Source of the DNA: Chara braunii
Lineage: Eukaryota; Streptophyta; Charophyceae; Charales; Characeae
NCBI GenBank assembly: GCA_003427395.1
Contig: BFEA01000651.1
Coordinates: forward strand, 6,659 to 35,717
Direction of reading: 5' to 3'
DNA length: 29,059 nucleotides
Below, piece after piece: positions 9,466-18,912 of this stretch. The stretch's first letter is position 1. Each line of letters begins with the position of its first letter. The notes under the pieces were generated by a model. The model did not search any database, had not been told where the DNA came from, and saw nothing but the letters and a program-made list of their open reading frames with translations. The position numbers were made by a program, and so were the translations under genes.

Positions 9466-9915
9466 CGCATACACACAGACACACAAATACAGACACACAT
9501 AACAGAGTATATTTCCTTGTTTTAACAATAGATTCATTCGATTCATCCTAGTCGTGTGAGATTCGACTGACTTTTTTCATCCTATCGATGGAAGAGGCGT
9601 GATTCGATCGATTTTGTTCATCCTATCGATGAAAAACTCTCTCTCTCTCACACATACACACACAGTAGTGTATTTCTCCGTGTTTTATAGTAGATTCATC
9701 CGTTTATGCTCCTCCTATCGTTGGACGTAGCACGAGGTCGGCCGCTACACACACACATACACACACACACACTCACACACACATACACACACACACACTC
9801 ACACACACATACACACACAAACACTCACGAGCACAAACAAGCAAGTGTGACAACGTATATTTTCATGATCCAGCGGCAGATTCATTCGATTTTGATCATC
9901 CTATCGATGGAAGTA
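9466..9915. repeat. Three modules: CA microsatellite plus GATTCATTCGATTTTGATCA box
   Basis: A module of a CA-rich tract, a GTATATTT-like word and a GATTCAT..GAT...CATCCTATCGATGGA box occurs three times, with the box at about 9530, 9691 and 9880. Extra boxes lie at 9575 and 9610. The CA tract of the third module (9746-9826) is itself three 26-bp units, each ending ACTC at 9774, 9800 and 9826. Spacing is about 160-190 bp. Confidence 0.8.
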
Positions 9916-10140
9916 GCTTTAGGCCTGTCGTGGGGTTTGAAGACTTGCCTTGCATATGGTAAGTAGCGGCTGCAGGGGCTGCTGCACATGATCGCCAACT
10001 GGCAATCAAGTGCCAACCATCGTGAGAGGATGAGTGAGGGTGATTGGAACGATCCACGAGCCAACATCACGGCATTGGGAAACCCCAACAGTCACGACCA
10101 CCACAAGCGACCGGCAAGGAGAGAAGGTTAACAACAGTCG
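9916..10140. other. No feature recognised
   Basis: Ordinary sequence between the CA modules and the foldback repeat; no gene seen. Confidence 0.35.
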
Positions 10141-10565
10141 TATTTTTCATCACCACTTCAGGACACCCTTCACGAGTTCAGGATGCAACCTGCCTGAATA
10201 GGTGGTTTTCAGGGTCTTCGGACCTTTCACCACTTCAGGACCATTCAGGTCTGAAAATCCTGAATGGTCCTGAAGTGGTGAAAGCTCCGAAGACCCTGAA
10301 AACCACATGTTTAGGGAGGTTGCATCCTCAAGTGGTGAAGGGTGGTTTTTATGGTCTTCGGACCTTTCGCCATTTCATGACCATTCAGGATTTTCAGACT
10401 GCCCAAAACTCTTACTTGACCACTTCAGGACACCCTTCACCACTTCAGGATGCAGCCTGCCTAAACAGGTGGTTTTCAGGGTCTTCGTACCTTTCACCAC
10501 TTCAGAACCATTCAGGATTTTCAGACTGCCCAAAACTTTCACTTCAGGATTTTCATTCCTGAATT
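10141..10565. repeat. Foldback repeat with about 85-bp arms
   Basis: The arms about 10162-10249 and 10259-10345 are reverse complements with few mismatches around a 9-base centre (TCTGAAAAT). They include GTGGTTTTCAGGGTCTTCGG on the left and its complement on the right. A further direct copy of the left arm (about 10425-10530) and partial copies of CCATTCAGGATTTTCAGACT follow. The CTTCAGG/CCTGAAGTGG vocabulary is shared with the array at 5735-6840. The two overlapping forward frames (10044-10562 and 10307-10696) follow the repeat and are not called as genes. Confidence 0.9.
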
Positions 10566-11560
10566 TTCAACTACCCGATAACCGCTTGTGCCGGCAAGCT
10601 GTCCTGAAAGTCCTCCAAGAGAGACGACCAGAGGTCCGAACGACACTGCAGAAATGCAGCGCGATTATGGGTAGCTGTAGGGGAGGGGTTGATTGATGAC
10701 AGTGCAATACTCTCCCCTACACTGCTTGGTTTCACGGGGAAAGTATAGGGACACTGTCCCATTGCCTGTATGGGAGATTCTCTCCCATTGCTGGAATTTA
10801 CAACACCGTCCGCACCCTTACGGTTTTTCTGAAGAATTTTTGTTGGCGATTGAGTGGGGTCTCGGTCAATAGCCTCAGGATTGCGCTCTGGTGTGTGCAA
10901 TGATCTGAATGGGCGGGGCGTTTGTTAGGTAGATTCTCGTTTTGAGTCAGGTCGTGGCCATCGTTTTGAATCTTTTGATAATGCAATGAAAAATGTGTAT
11001 ATAACAATAGCGAACTGACGTGTGGTGGGATAGGAGGCTGAGCTGGGAGTTTCTCTGGATTGGAGGAGTCTGGAGGTTGTCTCTCACTAGGGCTTTGTAG
11101 GAGGTTAGATGAATTGACGGTCTGCTGTTATGGAAGGGTTAGTTCACAGTGCAGTCTGATGGGTATTTAATCCTCTCATTTGAGGGCAATCAATGTTGGT
11201 CGTCGTCCACAATCAAGAAAAGACACCACCTACCTGGGTAGGGCTCGGGGATGCTTCACTCATGCTGAAGGCCGGGATATAACAGCTGAAATTCTGCAAC
11301 ATGGCAGGGACACGGTGAAATTTTAGCGTGTTCATGCAATAGAGGTAGATGGTACATTTGTTAGCAGTTGAAGATACATGATAGTCCTCCTCTGAGATAG
11401 ATGGGCAGTCGGTTTATCGTAAAGCGGACAGTAGTGGAGCGAGACCAGAGGCGCCTAACGCACGCGAGGATCTGGGGAAGGGGGCACCTAACGCATGCGC
11501 ATGAAGGGCGGGCACCTTGGAGCTGAACACGTCACAGGCTGACGTGCAGCGAGCTCCCGA
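10566..11560. other. No gene; small perfect hairpin at 10770-10788
   Basis: No gene was recognised in this kilobase. ATGGGAGA (10770-10777) and TCTCCCAT (10781-10788) form a perfect 8-bp hairpin with a 3-base loop. A GGGAC/GTCCC hairpin lies just upstream. Confidence 0.45.
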
Positions 11561-11862
11561 CACGTGTCACCTCGTGTCACCTACAGTGACACGTGTTCCG
11601 ACAAATGATCTCCGGAGTGGTGGTTTTAGCAATACGTCCGCCTCTCCCCTCCGGGGAGGGAGTATAAAGGAGAATTGCCTTCCAAAACAAGTGTGTGTGT
11701 AAACCAAGTGGTCCATCCTGACACGGGTCACTTACAGTGATAGGTGTTCCGGCAACTGTTCTCCGGAGTGGTGGTATTAGCCGTACGTCCGCCACTCCCC
11801 TCTGGGGTGGGAGTATAGAGGAGAATTGCCTTCCAAAACAAGTGTGTTAGTAAACCAAGTGG
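11561..11862 (+). repeat. Two 151-bp tandem units with TATA-like boxes
   Basis: CTCCGGAGTGGTGGT occurs near 11610 and at 11761, and GGAGAATTGCCTTCCAAAAC ends both units. Unit 1 carries TATAAA (11663-11668) and unit 2 TATAGA (11814-11819) at equivalent places, each preceded by a C-tract/G-tract hairpin (CTCCCC TCC GGGGAG in unit 1). Unit 1 also has a perfect 10-bp inverted repeat, CACGTGTCAC 11561-11570 with 11586-11595. The arrangement resembles tandem promoter monomers of a retroelement leader, but no transcript start can be proved. Confidence 0.8.
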
Positions 11863-12084
11863 TACATCGGACATCTTCTAATCTGTCGTGACAGGACGCG
11901 CTCCATAATTAGCAACACAAGCACAAGAGAGAGGACGTCAACTACACAGGTCAATTCAGCCGAGGGATAAGGGACGCCTTCCTGCAAAGCTCCAACACAA
12001 GTGCCTAAAGGAGAGCTAGGCGTATGTCACATTATTCATGGGAATAGTAGAATGAGAAGTTACGCACTAATATACGTGGTCAAA
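11863..12084. other. No feature recognised
   Basis: Spacer between two tandem duplications; no gene or RNA seen. Confidence 0.35.
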
Positions 12085-12310
12085 GGAGTAGTAGTCATCA
12101 AGGAAGTGGGTGGAGTGCCACTTCACTCTTGGTTGGATTATAGTAAGACATCTTCTATTTTTACTTTCCCCAGTTTTTTCTTATCACCCGGGTCAGAGGA
12201 GTAGTAGTCAACAGGGAAGTGGGTGGAGTGTTACTTCACTCTGGGTAGGTCTATAGCAAGACATCATCTATTTGTTATCTTTCCCTGTTTCTTTTATCAC
12301 CCTGGTAGCG
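12085..12310 (+). repeat. Two 113-bp tandem units
   Basis: GGAGTAGTAGTCA starts the units at 12085 and 12198. Both continue with GGGAAGTGGGTGGAGTG-like, CTTCACTCT, AAGACATC and TTATCACCC words. The duplication is moderately diverged. It lies upstream of the LINE ORF1 and could be part of that element's leader. Confidence 0.8.
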
Positions 12311-12611
12311 GGGTTGGATGTTAGCAGGAAGTGTCTTTTCAAAGCTCACGGGACAAGAAGGTGGAAAAAACCAAATCCATATAGCAGGGCATTTGGGGAG
12401 ATATCTCATGCAAGAAGGACCAAGGCTAACCAGGAATGTTAGCTGACATACACGACCTACACCGCAGGATTGCAGAGGCACTTGTGGAGAATCAAGCAAG
12501 CGCTACTTTTTGGTTGAAGAGGTATGCGCGTCGCCTCCTCCCCTGGCTCTATTCCCCTTCTCCGTTTTTCTTTCTCCTCTTTCCCCGGCCCAGCCAGACC
12601 TGCTCAATTGT

Positions 12612-12715
12612 GCAGCCAATAAACTCAATAAACATAATTTAAATCAGATAAATCAATCAATCAAACTTTCAACCATCAATCAATTAATAAATCAATCAAT
12701 CAATCTCCCAAAAAA
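12612..12715 (+). repeat. AATAAA-rich region with (AATC)n tail
   Basis: Three AATAAA-type words (12619-12645) are followed by AATC-type tetranucleotide runs to about 12715 and then an A-run. This looks like the 3' tail of a short or long retroposon whose body would lie upstream (about 11560-12600). No coding frame supports that body. Confidence 0.45.
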
Positions 12716-13225
12716 ATCAACACCCAATGAAATTAGCTCATTATTCCACCACCGTCGTTTTAAGTGATTATGACCGAGTGGTGATATTGGCAAGCGATAA
12801 AGTCTGTCGGCAACCGCATACTATCACCTCACTCCTTTCTACCTCATTTCCCTCGGGCGGCTCCTCTACACGAGCATTTTTGCCCTTTCTCTCCTATCCC
12901 CTCCCCACGACTCAACCTGCTCTGTCTTTCCCCGCTCCCACAATTCGCCGATTTCCACAGTACATCCTCTCGTACTACCTTTCAAGCATACTTCAACCAC
13001 GCCAACCCTACTCCTACCTTATACAGGCGTTCACCTGTTACAGCCCTACCTCTAACTTCCACGCTGATTCTCTCCTTCTCTTCCACCCCCCCCCCTCACC
13101 TCTCCCCTAACCGTCTGATCTCCACATTGCCACCACACGAAAAGTCCATCCATCACACCAACTAACACAAACATTGACCTATCACTGGTTTATCGTCAGT
13201 CCCTCACCATTTTGTTATCATCAGA
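12716..13225 (+). other. CT-rich leader before LINE ORF1
   Basis: CT-rich sequence with a C-run near 13087-13094 and no supported gene. Its position immediately upstream of ORF1 suggests an untranslated leader of the LINE. The 127-codon frame at 12727-13110 has no recognisable motif. Confidence 0.35.
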
Positions 13226-15356
13226 ATGCTCAAAATGACGGCAAAGAGAGTGAGAGGCCAAGACTCCCTCTTATTCTACCAGGGGACTATGAGACACAAC
13301 CTTTTCAGACAGCTGGGGTCGATCCCATACGCCAGACCTTCTCCGCCCCACCCAATGCAGCAAAGGACAATGACCATTAACAGTCGGAATGGCAACATAT
13401 GGAAATCCAAGAACGCGGCAAAATGGTTGTCCCAGACATTGCCTCCGAACCCGTTGCAATGCTCTCCCTCTCAGCACACCTATCAATCCCAGTTTCCTCC
13501 CCTTGGGAATCAAGGGAGCCAGCAACCAATTTCCCAGGGCGAGATCAGAGAGGCAGCCTCATTGCAGCAGGGAGTCCACTCTCCCCCTCACTCTTCCTAT
13601 CCTGATCACAACCAACCACAGATTCATTCTCCCCATCCAAAACACAATCAGTCACATACCCTTACACCGCAGAAGACTGTGGTAGAACAAAGCGTGGGGA
13701 ACACGTTAGGGAAGGAAACAGCCATGGAGGAAAAGGAAATGAGCGAGGGGGAATATGACGAGATTCTAACTGAGGAAGAAAAATTGTTGGAACAGCTCAC
13801 GAAGAATAAAGGAACTTTCCACGACAAATTTGAGAACTCAAAAACTCTCTCTGGGGGGACGTGGGCACAGAGGGTCAGGACGACGCTTCAGGACAAGACA
13901 CTCAATGTCAGCAGACCTACTCTAAACCATCCAGGTGCCCCAGCTGAAGAGCTAAAGATTCCCCTCAGAAATCTCTCCTCAGCAAGAGCTTACTTCCTCA
14001 CCCTTTTTCTCCAACCCTCAGAACAGAAAGTAATTGAACAAGGGGGAAGGAAAACACTAATGAAATCCTACCCGACAAAGAAACTCCCTCAGAGAGCTGC
14101 GATCTATATGAACCACGCAAGCAACTGGATTTTCTACATTGAGGGAGTCAACAGATCCACGAATGACAAGATAAAATGGATCTGTAAAAGATTGGAGCAG
14201 ATGAAGGAGAGCACAGAAGCAGTCACGAATTTTTTTCTAATCCATCCCATCTCCCCTACAGTTTTCACAGTCCTTTGTCTGTTTGAGAACGACAAAAAAA
14301 CAATTGATAGTTAGAAAAAACTGTTCTGGGGTACGTCACAAGTAAGAATCTACCCGTGGACGCCAAAAAAGATTAGTCCGGAAGAGAAAAGAGAACAGTT
14401 AATGAAGGAATTTTACTGGGTAGAGCTGAGGCATATCCTAATAGAGGTGCAGGCTGCTTTTGTGTATGACTTTGGACAACAGTTCAAAATAGTTGACTTC
14501 ATCGACCTGCTACCGACACATGTGGCTAAAAGAGACGATTACCTGATGCTCGCCCTGGATCTGCAAAAGGAACAACCGTTTTCACTCGACGACATAATTT
14601 CATACAAGATGGGTGGTAGGATATATCAAATACATACGGCTCATAAATTCAGACCTTGGTGCTTTAAATGTAAGGCGTACGGTCACTTAAATACTGAATT
14701 TGCCTGCTCCATACATCCCCAGCATGCAATGACCATGGAGTACAGACTGAACAAGGACCCATTGCGGCCACACCGGTGGACCCCAGGGGTACCGGGGCAC
14801 GAGGGGTGTGTTTATAGTGACAAAACTAACTCTGCGGGGGCAACAATTGGATGGTACTGGGAAGGAAGAAGTGATCATCGTAAAACTTCTCGCCCCCCTG
14901 CGGAATGGGTGCCGCAACATCTCAAGCACCAAAATCTGCAACACCAATCTTACCAACCCCCCCTTGGTAATCAGGGGAAGCAAGGGAATCACAGCAATCT
15001 GAAGCATCAAAATCAGAATAGACAAGGTCACCCAAACCAAGTAAGCCTTGAACAGTTGAACCATCAAAGCCAACCAGATCAGTCCAACCAGATGTCACAA
15101 GGAAATGTTGACGCTTCCACGGGACACAGTAGACCCCTGGGTCCGGCCCCGGAAATTTATTTACAAAAGAAAGCACAAGCGGACAATCTGGAATGGAAAG
15201 AAGTCAGGAAGAAGTCTCAGAAGCCTGAACCTGATCAAAGCACAACAACCACAACAATCACATCAGTCACAACAGTCAAAACAACCACACCAACAACAAC
15301 AACAACAATAACAACAATAACTACAAATCCACCAAACACTGTCTGCACATCAGCAG
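13226..15356 (+). pseudogene. LINE ORF1, N-terminal and zinc-knuckle part (interrupted)
   Basis: Frame 2 stays open from the ATG at 13226 to 15535 except for one TAG at 14312-14314. The first part is rich in Pro, Gln, Ser and His (about residues 60-160) and then acidic (EGEYDEILTEEEKLLEQL). After the TAG comes a region resembling the DUF4283-type part of plant LINE ORF1 (YPWTPKKISPEEKREQL onward), then a zinc knuckle near 14663-14710 reading CFKCKAYGHLNTEFAC. Its spacing is CX2CX4HX6C rather than the usual CX2CX4HX4C. The C-terminal part is Gln/Asn-rich. Known LINE ORF1 proteins bind the element RNA as chaperones; that role is inferred here from the family. The reading frame probably shifts inside the CAA-rich tract near 15240-15330. 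Confidence 0.8.
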
Positions 15357-16202
15357 TTGGACCAATCCATCCAACAGAGAGAGCTGCCTCCAGTCTCAAA
15401 GGTCATATCGCATCTCCCAAACGAGGTCAACACCTCCGATCCATCACAAGGGAAGGGGGGGGAAGGAGATTATATGGATTGCATGGAAATAGACCAGTTG
15501 ATAGAAGTCTTCTCACCCGTGATGATGGATGTTGAAATAGTCCCCGTAGCGCCCTTGCCGTTTGTTGTAATGGGAGTCAACAAAGAGGGAGTGGACTCAT
15601 TGACAGAATTGCAGTCCAGCCTGCACAGGATGGTTATATGGCTCATAGCAAATCTAAAGTTCAAATTCGCAGCTAATACAGAGATAGACTGGTCGCAGAT
15701 TCATCGGCAAATTTCCTCCCTTCTAACGCATAGCGACAGCTTGAAAACGACACTTCAATTCGGGCTCCCACCAAACTCTGATGGTCCAAAATGTGCGATA
15801 AACTCCTCCCACACTGTTTTAGAGAAGGTATCATTTGTGAGGTACCTCGCACAGCCAGGGGATTTGAGCCAGAGCCAGCCCCAGATTAACTTAAAGGAGA
15901 AAATAGACCAAGATACTATTATGGAGACCAAGATCATCTGTGGAGCCAGGAAAATAAAAAAATTGGCAAGGAGGAAATTTAGACACACGAATCTCGAAAC
16001 CATAATCCATAATAAAGATAAACGATACAAACAGCCCACGCAGAATAAACAGAACGCCCTCTCAGTAAAGCCGAAGGGAGTAGGATACCATAAAAAGGTG
16101 CTGCAAAATTTGGTCCTCACTCCTAGGAAAATCTTTGTTCCAAGAAAGCAAAGGCAAAACAAAGAAAGATTTTTTTTGAAAAAAAAGAGGAAAAAATATT
16201 AA
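15357..16202 (+). pseudogene. LINE ORF1, continuation after frameshift
   Basis: Frame 0 takes over from frame 2 in the CAA-repeat tract and is open to a TAA at 16200-16202. The protein is more plausible here than in frame 2, which drifts into a Thr repeat and stops at 15535. It has an acidic, hydrophobic part (DYMDCMEIDQLIEVFSP) and then a Lys/Arg-rich C-terminus ending in a KKKRKKY tail. By eye there is a weak likeness between its WSQIHRQISSLLTHSDSLK stretch and the ORF1 remnant at 23966-24407. I call it part of the same broken ORF1 rather than a separate gene. Confidence 0.6.
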
Positions 16203-16767
16203 AAAACAGAGAACACCTCACTCTCTCAGCACAGCATGATGAAATCCACTACTCTCGACCAACATTTCACTTCCCCTAACGGATTGGATCACATTCAAGC
16301 CTCGGATCTACAGGTTGTGTTCACGACGGACCAAATGTTGGTATCAGACCCGGACGCTCCAGTCCCCCGCTCGAAGGGAGGAGAGAATACAGATACTAGT
16401 AGGGTCGCAAGACCCAAGGCCGCCCCAGGACGACGGAACCACCAGCACTGCCTTAGTTCCCCGTCAGCAAAAGAACATCCCAGCAGTTGAGGAGGGTCTG
16501 GGAACAAATAACCAAAACCCCGTACAGACACATCTAAAATTCATTGAGATTTTCTCCCCGATAACAGGGGAAATTTTTTTTTTACAGATAGGTTCAACTC
16601 AAGCAGATCCAATGAGTAGGAGATCCTCACTATTAGAAGAGGTTGATCTCACGATTCCCCACCACGAACTGAGAACCGAGAAGGAAGGAATGACGGAAGA
16701 AGAAACAATAGACCTCATACAGGAACAGCACAATGAGAATGAATTATCATCATATTCAAAGGAATAA
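16203..16767 (+). pseudogene. LINE ORF1, decayed C-terminal part
   Basis: Frame 0 resumes after the TAA and reads to about 16410; frame 1 then remains open to a stop at 16765-16767, implying a second frameshift between about 16400 and 16450. Frame 1 contains FIEIFSPITGEIFF, echoing the LIEVFSP word of the preceding segment, and an acidic Glu-rich end. No known domain could be named. It could also be an independent short frame, but codon continuity favours one decayed ORF. Confidence 0.45.
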
Positions 16768-16889
16768 AAAAGAAATCAATCTGCACAACCATCCCAGACG
16801 CTCCAACTAGTGAGTACCTCCTTACTGCCTGACTCTACCAGCAAAAGGCAAAAACTCAGATATCATCTCTCCCGGCCAGCGGTGTCGTA

Positions 16890-16915
16890 CCAAATACCCT
16901 TACAAGGGTATTTGG
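16890..16915. repeat. Perfect 12-bp hairpin
   Basis: CCAAATACCCTT (16890-16901) and AAGGGTATTTGG (16904-16915) are exact reverse complements around AC. It sits at the change from the LINE fragment to the GC-rich rDNA-derived region and may mark an element end. A second palindrome, GCGGGC TC GCCCGC, follows at 16941-16954. Confidence 0.9.
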
Positions 16916-17016
16916 CGTGTTCTCTGCAAGTCACGTGAGTGCGGGCTCGCCCGCCCGACGGCGTGCGCGGGAGAGGAGGCTTAGGTTGTCGCCTGGGTAA
17001 GCGGCGGGCGCAGGGT

Positions 17017-17044
17017 ATTGACGGAAGGGCGCAACCATGAGTGG
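17017..17044 (+). pseudogene. 18S rRNA fragment (28 nt island)
   Basis: ATTGACGGAAGGGC (17017-17030) and CCATGAGTGG (17035-17044) match the universally conserved eukaryotic 18S segment that reads ATTGACGGAAGGGCACCACC and on into AGGAGTGG. That is 25 of 28 positions by eye, from memory of the gene. Flanks do not match, so this is a small island in scrambled rDNA, not a gene. Confidence 0.6.
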
Positions 17045-17469
17045 CTTGGGTATGCGCGGCGTCGCAAGCCAGTGGGACGTGCAGCCCCTCGTCCCCTTAG
17101 TTTTTTGTGTTCCCTCACTTTTATTATTGTAATGCATTGATATTTTTATTATTATTATTATTCCTATCTTTGTTTTGTGCATTTGACTCGGTGATCGGTC
17201 CCGAGGCTAACGCCGGGACCGACGCGCCTGGCTCCGTTATGGCACTGCCAGGCACGGCGGCTGATACGACAGTTGAAGACCTTGAGCGAGCTCATCGAGA
17301 CTCCGGCGTGAATGGGAGGCTGACAAAATCCTACCCACGTCGGAGCACAGACCGAAGAGGTCAACGTGCGCGAGCGTGGTGGGGTCTGTGGTCATGGTTT
17401 CCCTCGCTTCCCACTTGGAGAGCGTCGGTAGCCTAAAGTGGAAGGGAATTGGAGAGCATTCCGAGCGGC
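17045..17469. other. GC-rich spacer with hairpins and short ATT run
   Basis: No gene. A short (ATT)n tract lies at about 17144-17163. Two perfect hairpins follow: CGGTCCCG 17196-17203 with CGGGACCG 17214-17221, and GCCTGGC 17226-17232 with GCCAGGC 17247-17253. The stretch could be spacer from the rDNA unit. Confidence 0.4.
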
Positions 17470-17632
17470 CCTATGGGACTGCAGCCCGAGGGTGGTGGGG
17501 ATCGCTGCGGGTGGACCGTCTGCCCCCCCCACCTGCTGTGAGAGGTTTGACTGTGAGCGTGCCTTTGGGACCCGATAGATGGTGAACTATGCTTGAGTGG
17601 GGTAGGGACAGGGGGCACCGGTAGGAGGTTGC
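17470..17632 (+). pseudogene. 28S rRNA fragment, plus strand
   Basis: GGGACCCGATAGATGGTGAA followed by a CTATGCTTGAGTGGGG word (17567-17602) matches the conserved 28S block GGGACCCGAAAGATGGTGAA and its continuation. Just upstream, TGTGAGCGTGCC matches TGTGAGCATGCC. Near 17474-17490 GGGACTGCAGCCC matches GGGAATGCAGCCC of the 28S 5' region. The two parts are closer together than in 28S, so an internal deletion is likely. Diverged; not a functional gene. Confidence 0.8.
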
Positions 17633-17664
17633 CGAGATTTTGGCTGTGCGGCAGGCTGGCCCAG

Positions 17665-17975
17665 CGGCAGGGTCAGATAAAACCCGCCCCCACCTAGGCC
17701 ATCAAAATTCTCATTTGAATATTTGCCACTACCACCAAGATCTGTACGGGGGCCGCTGCACATGGCTCATGCCGCAGCGCTGCAATATGTTTTGGGCCCT
17801 CCCACTGGTTGCAATATCGGAGCCGCACGCTGCTGCACCACCGGCTTCGAGGATGATCGGCTTCGCAGGTAAGTTGGTACCCACTCCTTAGCGGATTTCG
17901 AGTTCCTGTGACCGCCGGCCTGCTGTCTGCATCAGTGGTGTCTGGGTTAGCGCACAGTTTCCGACCGGCCGGAAC
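17665..17975 (-). pseudogene. 28S rRNA fragment, minus strand
   Basis: On the minus strand CAGATCTTGGTGGTAGTGGC continuing with AAATATTCAAATGAGAA (17711-17744) and GAAATCCGCTAAGGAGTG (17883-17900) match conserved 28S blocks in the correct order. AGACAGCAGG (about 17920) and TGCGCTAACC (about 17948) also match. This piece comes from further downstream in 28S than the plus-strand piece at 17470-17632 and is inverted relative to it, so the rDNA has been rearranged as well as mutated. Confidence 0.85.
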
Positions 17976-18079
17976 ACACAGAAGGTGAAGGCGAGCGAGA
18001 GGGCGAAGCGGTAGGGCAGGGGGTATAGATGTCGTAGAGGAAGAATGAACTTAGGCACAATAACGTGTCGGGTGCATTC
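17976..18079. other. GC-rich spacer
   Basis: Purine-rich sequence after the inverted 28S piece; nothing recognised. Confidence 0.35.
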
Positions 18080-18545
18080 GGAAAGATGGAAGGCGGAGTG
18101 GAGCTAGAGAATGAGCATGGCGGGCAGGAGGGATCGTAACTTGCTCATTCCCTGACAGAATCACGCCGGGAAAGGTGGTAAGGAGAGGTTATTGGACCGG
18201 GCGAGTGCAGTAGTAACATTAGTTTTGGTGAAAAGTTAGCAGAAGGAGAAGTGAGAAGAAAATGTCGTGCGCGGATATGGCGAAAGTGAAGGTGAAGGGG
18301 GAAGGAAAAACGTATAATTCGCTCGTTTCTCTACGGAATCGAGCGAGGGAGGAGTCGAAATCGGGGTTTTGGAGGACTGCGAGTTAGAATATGCAGTTAG
18401 TTTTTGTGATAGGTCAGCAGAAAAGGAGGTTAGTAAGAGAAATGGTGCGCCGGGATATGGAGGAGAGTGTCGGGAAGAAGAAAAACGGGGGTAAGAAGTC
18501 AGTATCCTGCCCATTCCTCAACGGATTCGGACGAGGTAAGATGGT
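18080..18545. repeat. Three diverged tandem units, about 180 bp
   Basis: Equivalent words lie near 18152 (CCCTGACAGAATCACGCCGG), 18330 (CTCTACGGAATCGAGCGAGG) and 18516 (CCTCAACGGATTCGGACGAG). Units 2 and 3 also share GCAGTTAGTTTT-like, AGCAGAA and GGGATATGG-like words. Position among rRNA fragments makes decayed intergenic-spacer subrepeats possible. No coding is supported in either direction. Confidence 0.65.
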
Positions 18546-18774
18546 ATTTGGGGGTTTTGGCACGCCGCGGATTGATTGGCCACAACAGATTTTGATTTCG
18601 GGTCCTGGTTTGGCCGATACGGACAGTAGGAGCTGCGGGCAGGCATCGAGAGGAGATTTTCAAATTGCAATGTATCTTTCCGGGTTCTAGCAGATGGTTC
18701 ATTCGGGTTATGCTTGCTTCGTCGGGGGCGGGGATGCGTGAAGCCAGCCGCTGGCTTGGAGACCTACCTGTGGC
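18546..18774. other. Spacer before 5.8S-like segment
   Basis: No gene. A short AATTGCA and AGCAGATGGTTC combination near 18664-18700 resembles part of the following 5.8S-like segment and could be a partial duplicate. Confidence 0.35.
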
Positions 18775-18912
18775 CGGTATGCTAGCTCCACGGGTCGATG
18801 AAGACAGCTGGCACGGGACGATGTACCTCCTATGCCTTAGCAGAAGGTTCGTTTCACTCTCTGCTCATCCTATCGAGAGAGAGAGAGAGAGGAAGGGTGG
18901 TTTGCGCCCGCT
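18775..18912 (+). pseudogene. 5.8S rRNA pseudogene
   Basis: Landmarks of 5.8S occur in the right order. AGCTCC (18784-18789; GGCTCC in 5.8S) comes first, then TCGATGAAGA (18795-18804) and GACGATG (18818-18824; GCGATAC in 5.8S). These are followed by AGCAGAA (18839-18845; TGCAGAA), TATCGAG (18871-18877; CATCGAG) and TTTGCGCCCG (18901-18910; GTTGCGCCCG). A GA-repeat expansion starts exactly at the ATCGAG word and accounts for the extra length of the 3' part. It is too diverged to be functional. Confidence 0.7.

Larger units (their letters stand above)
12716..16860 (+). mobile_element. LINE fragment with ORF1 only
   Basis: A leader and a long broken ORF1 are present, but no endonuclease or reverse transcriptase follows. 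At about 16860-16900 the sequence changes to GC-rich material containing rRNA fragments. LINE copies normally lose their 5' end, so a copy that keeps ORF1 and lacks ORF2 points to later recombination, deletion or interruption. The left boundary is uncertain. Confidence 0.6.

Noticed and set aside
10044-10696. Two overlapping frames of 172 and 129 codons
   Set aside because: They cross a foldback repeat and lack any protein motif.
16890-16915. Helitron 3' hairpin
   Set aside because: No CTRR end lies 10-12 bases after the hairpin and no Rep-helicase frame is present.
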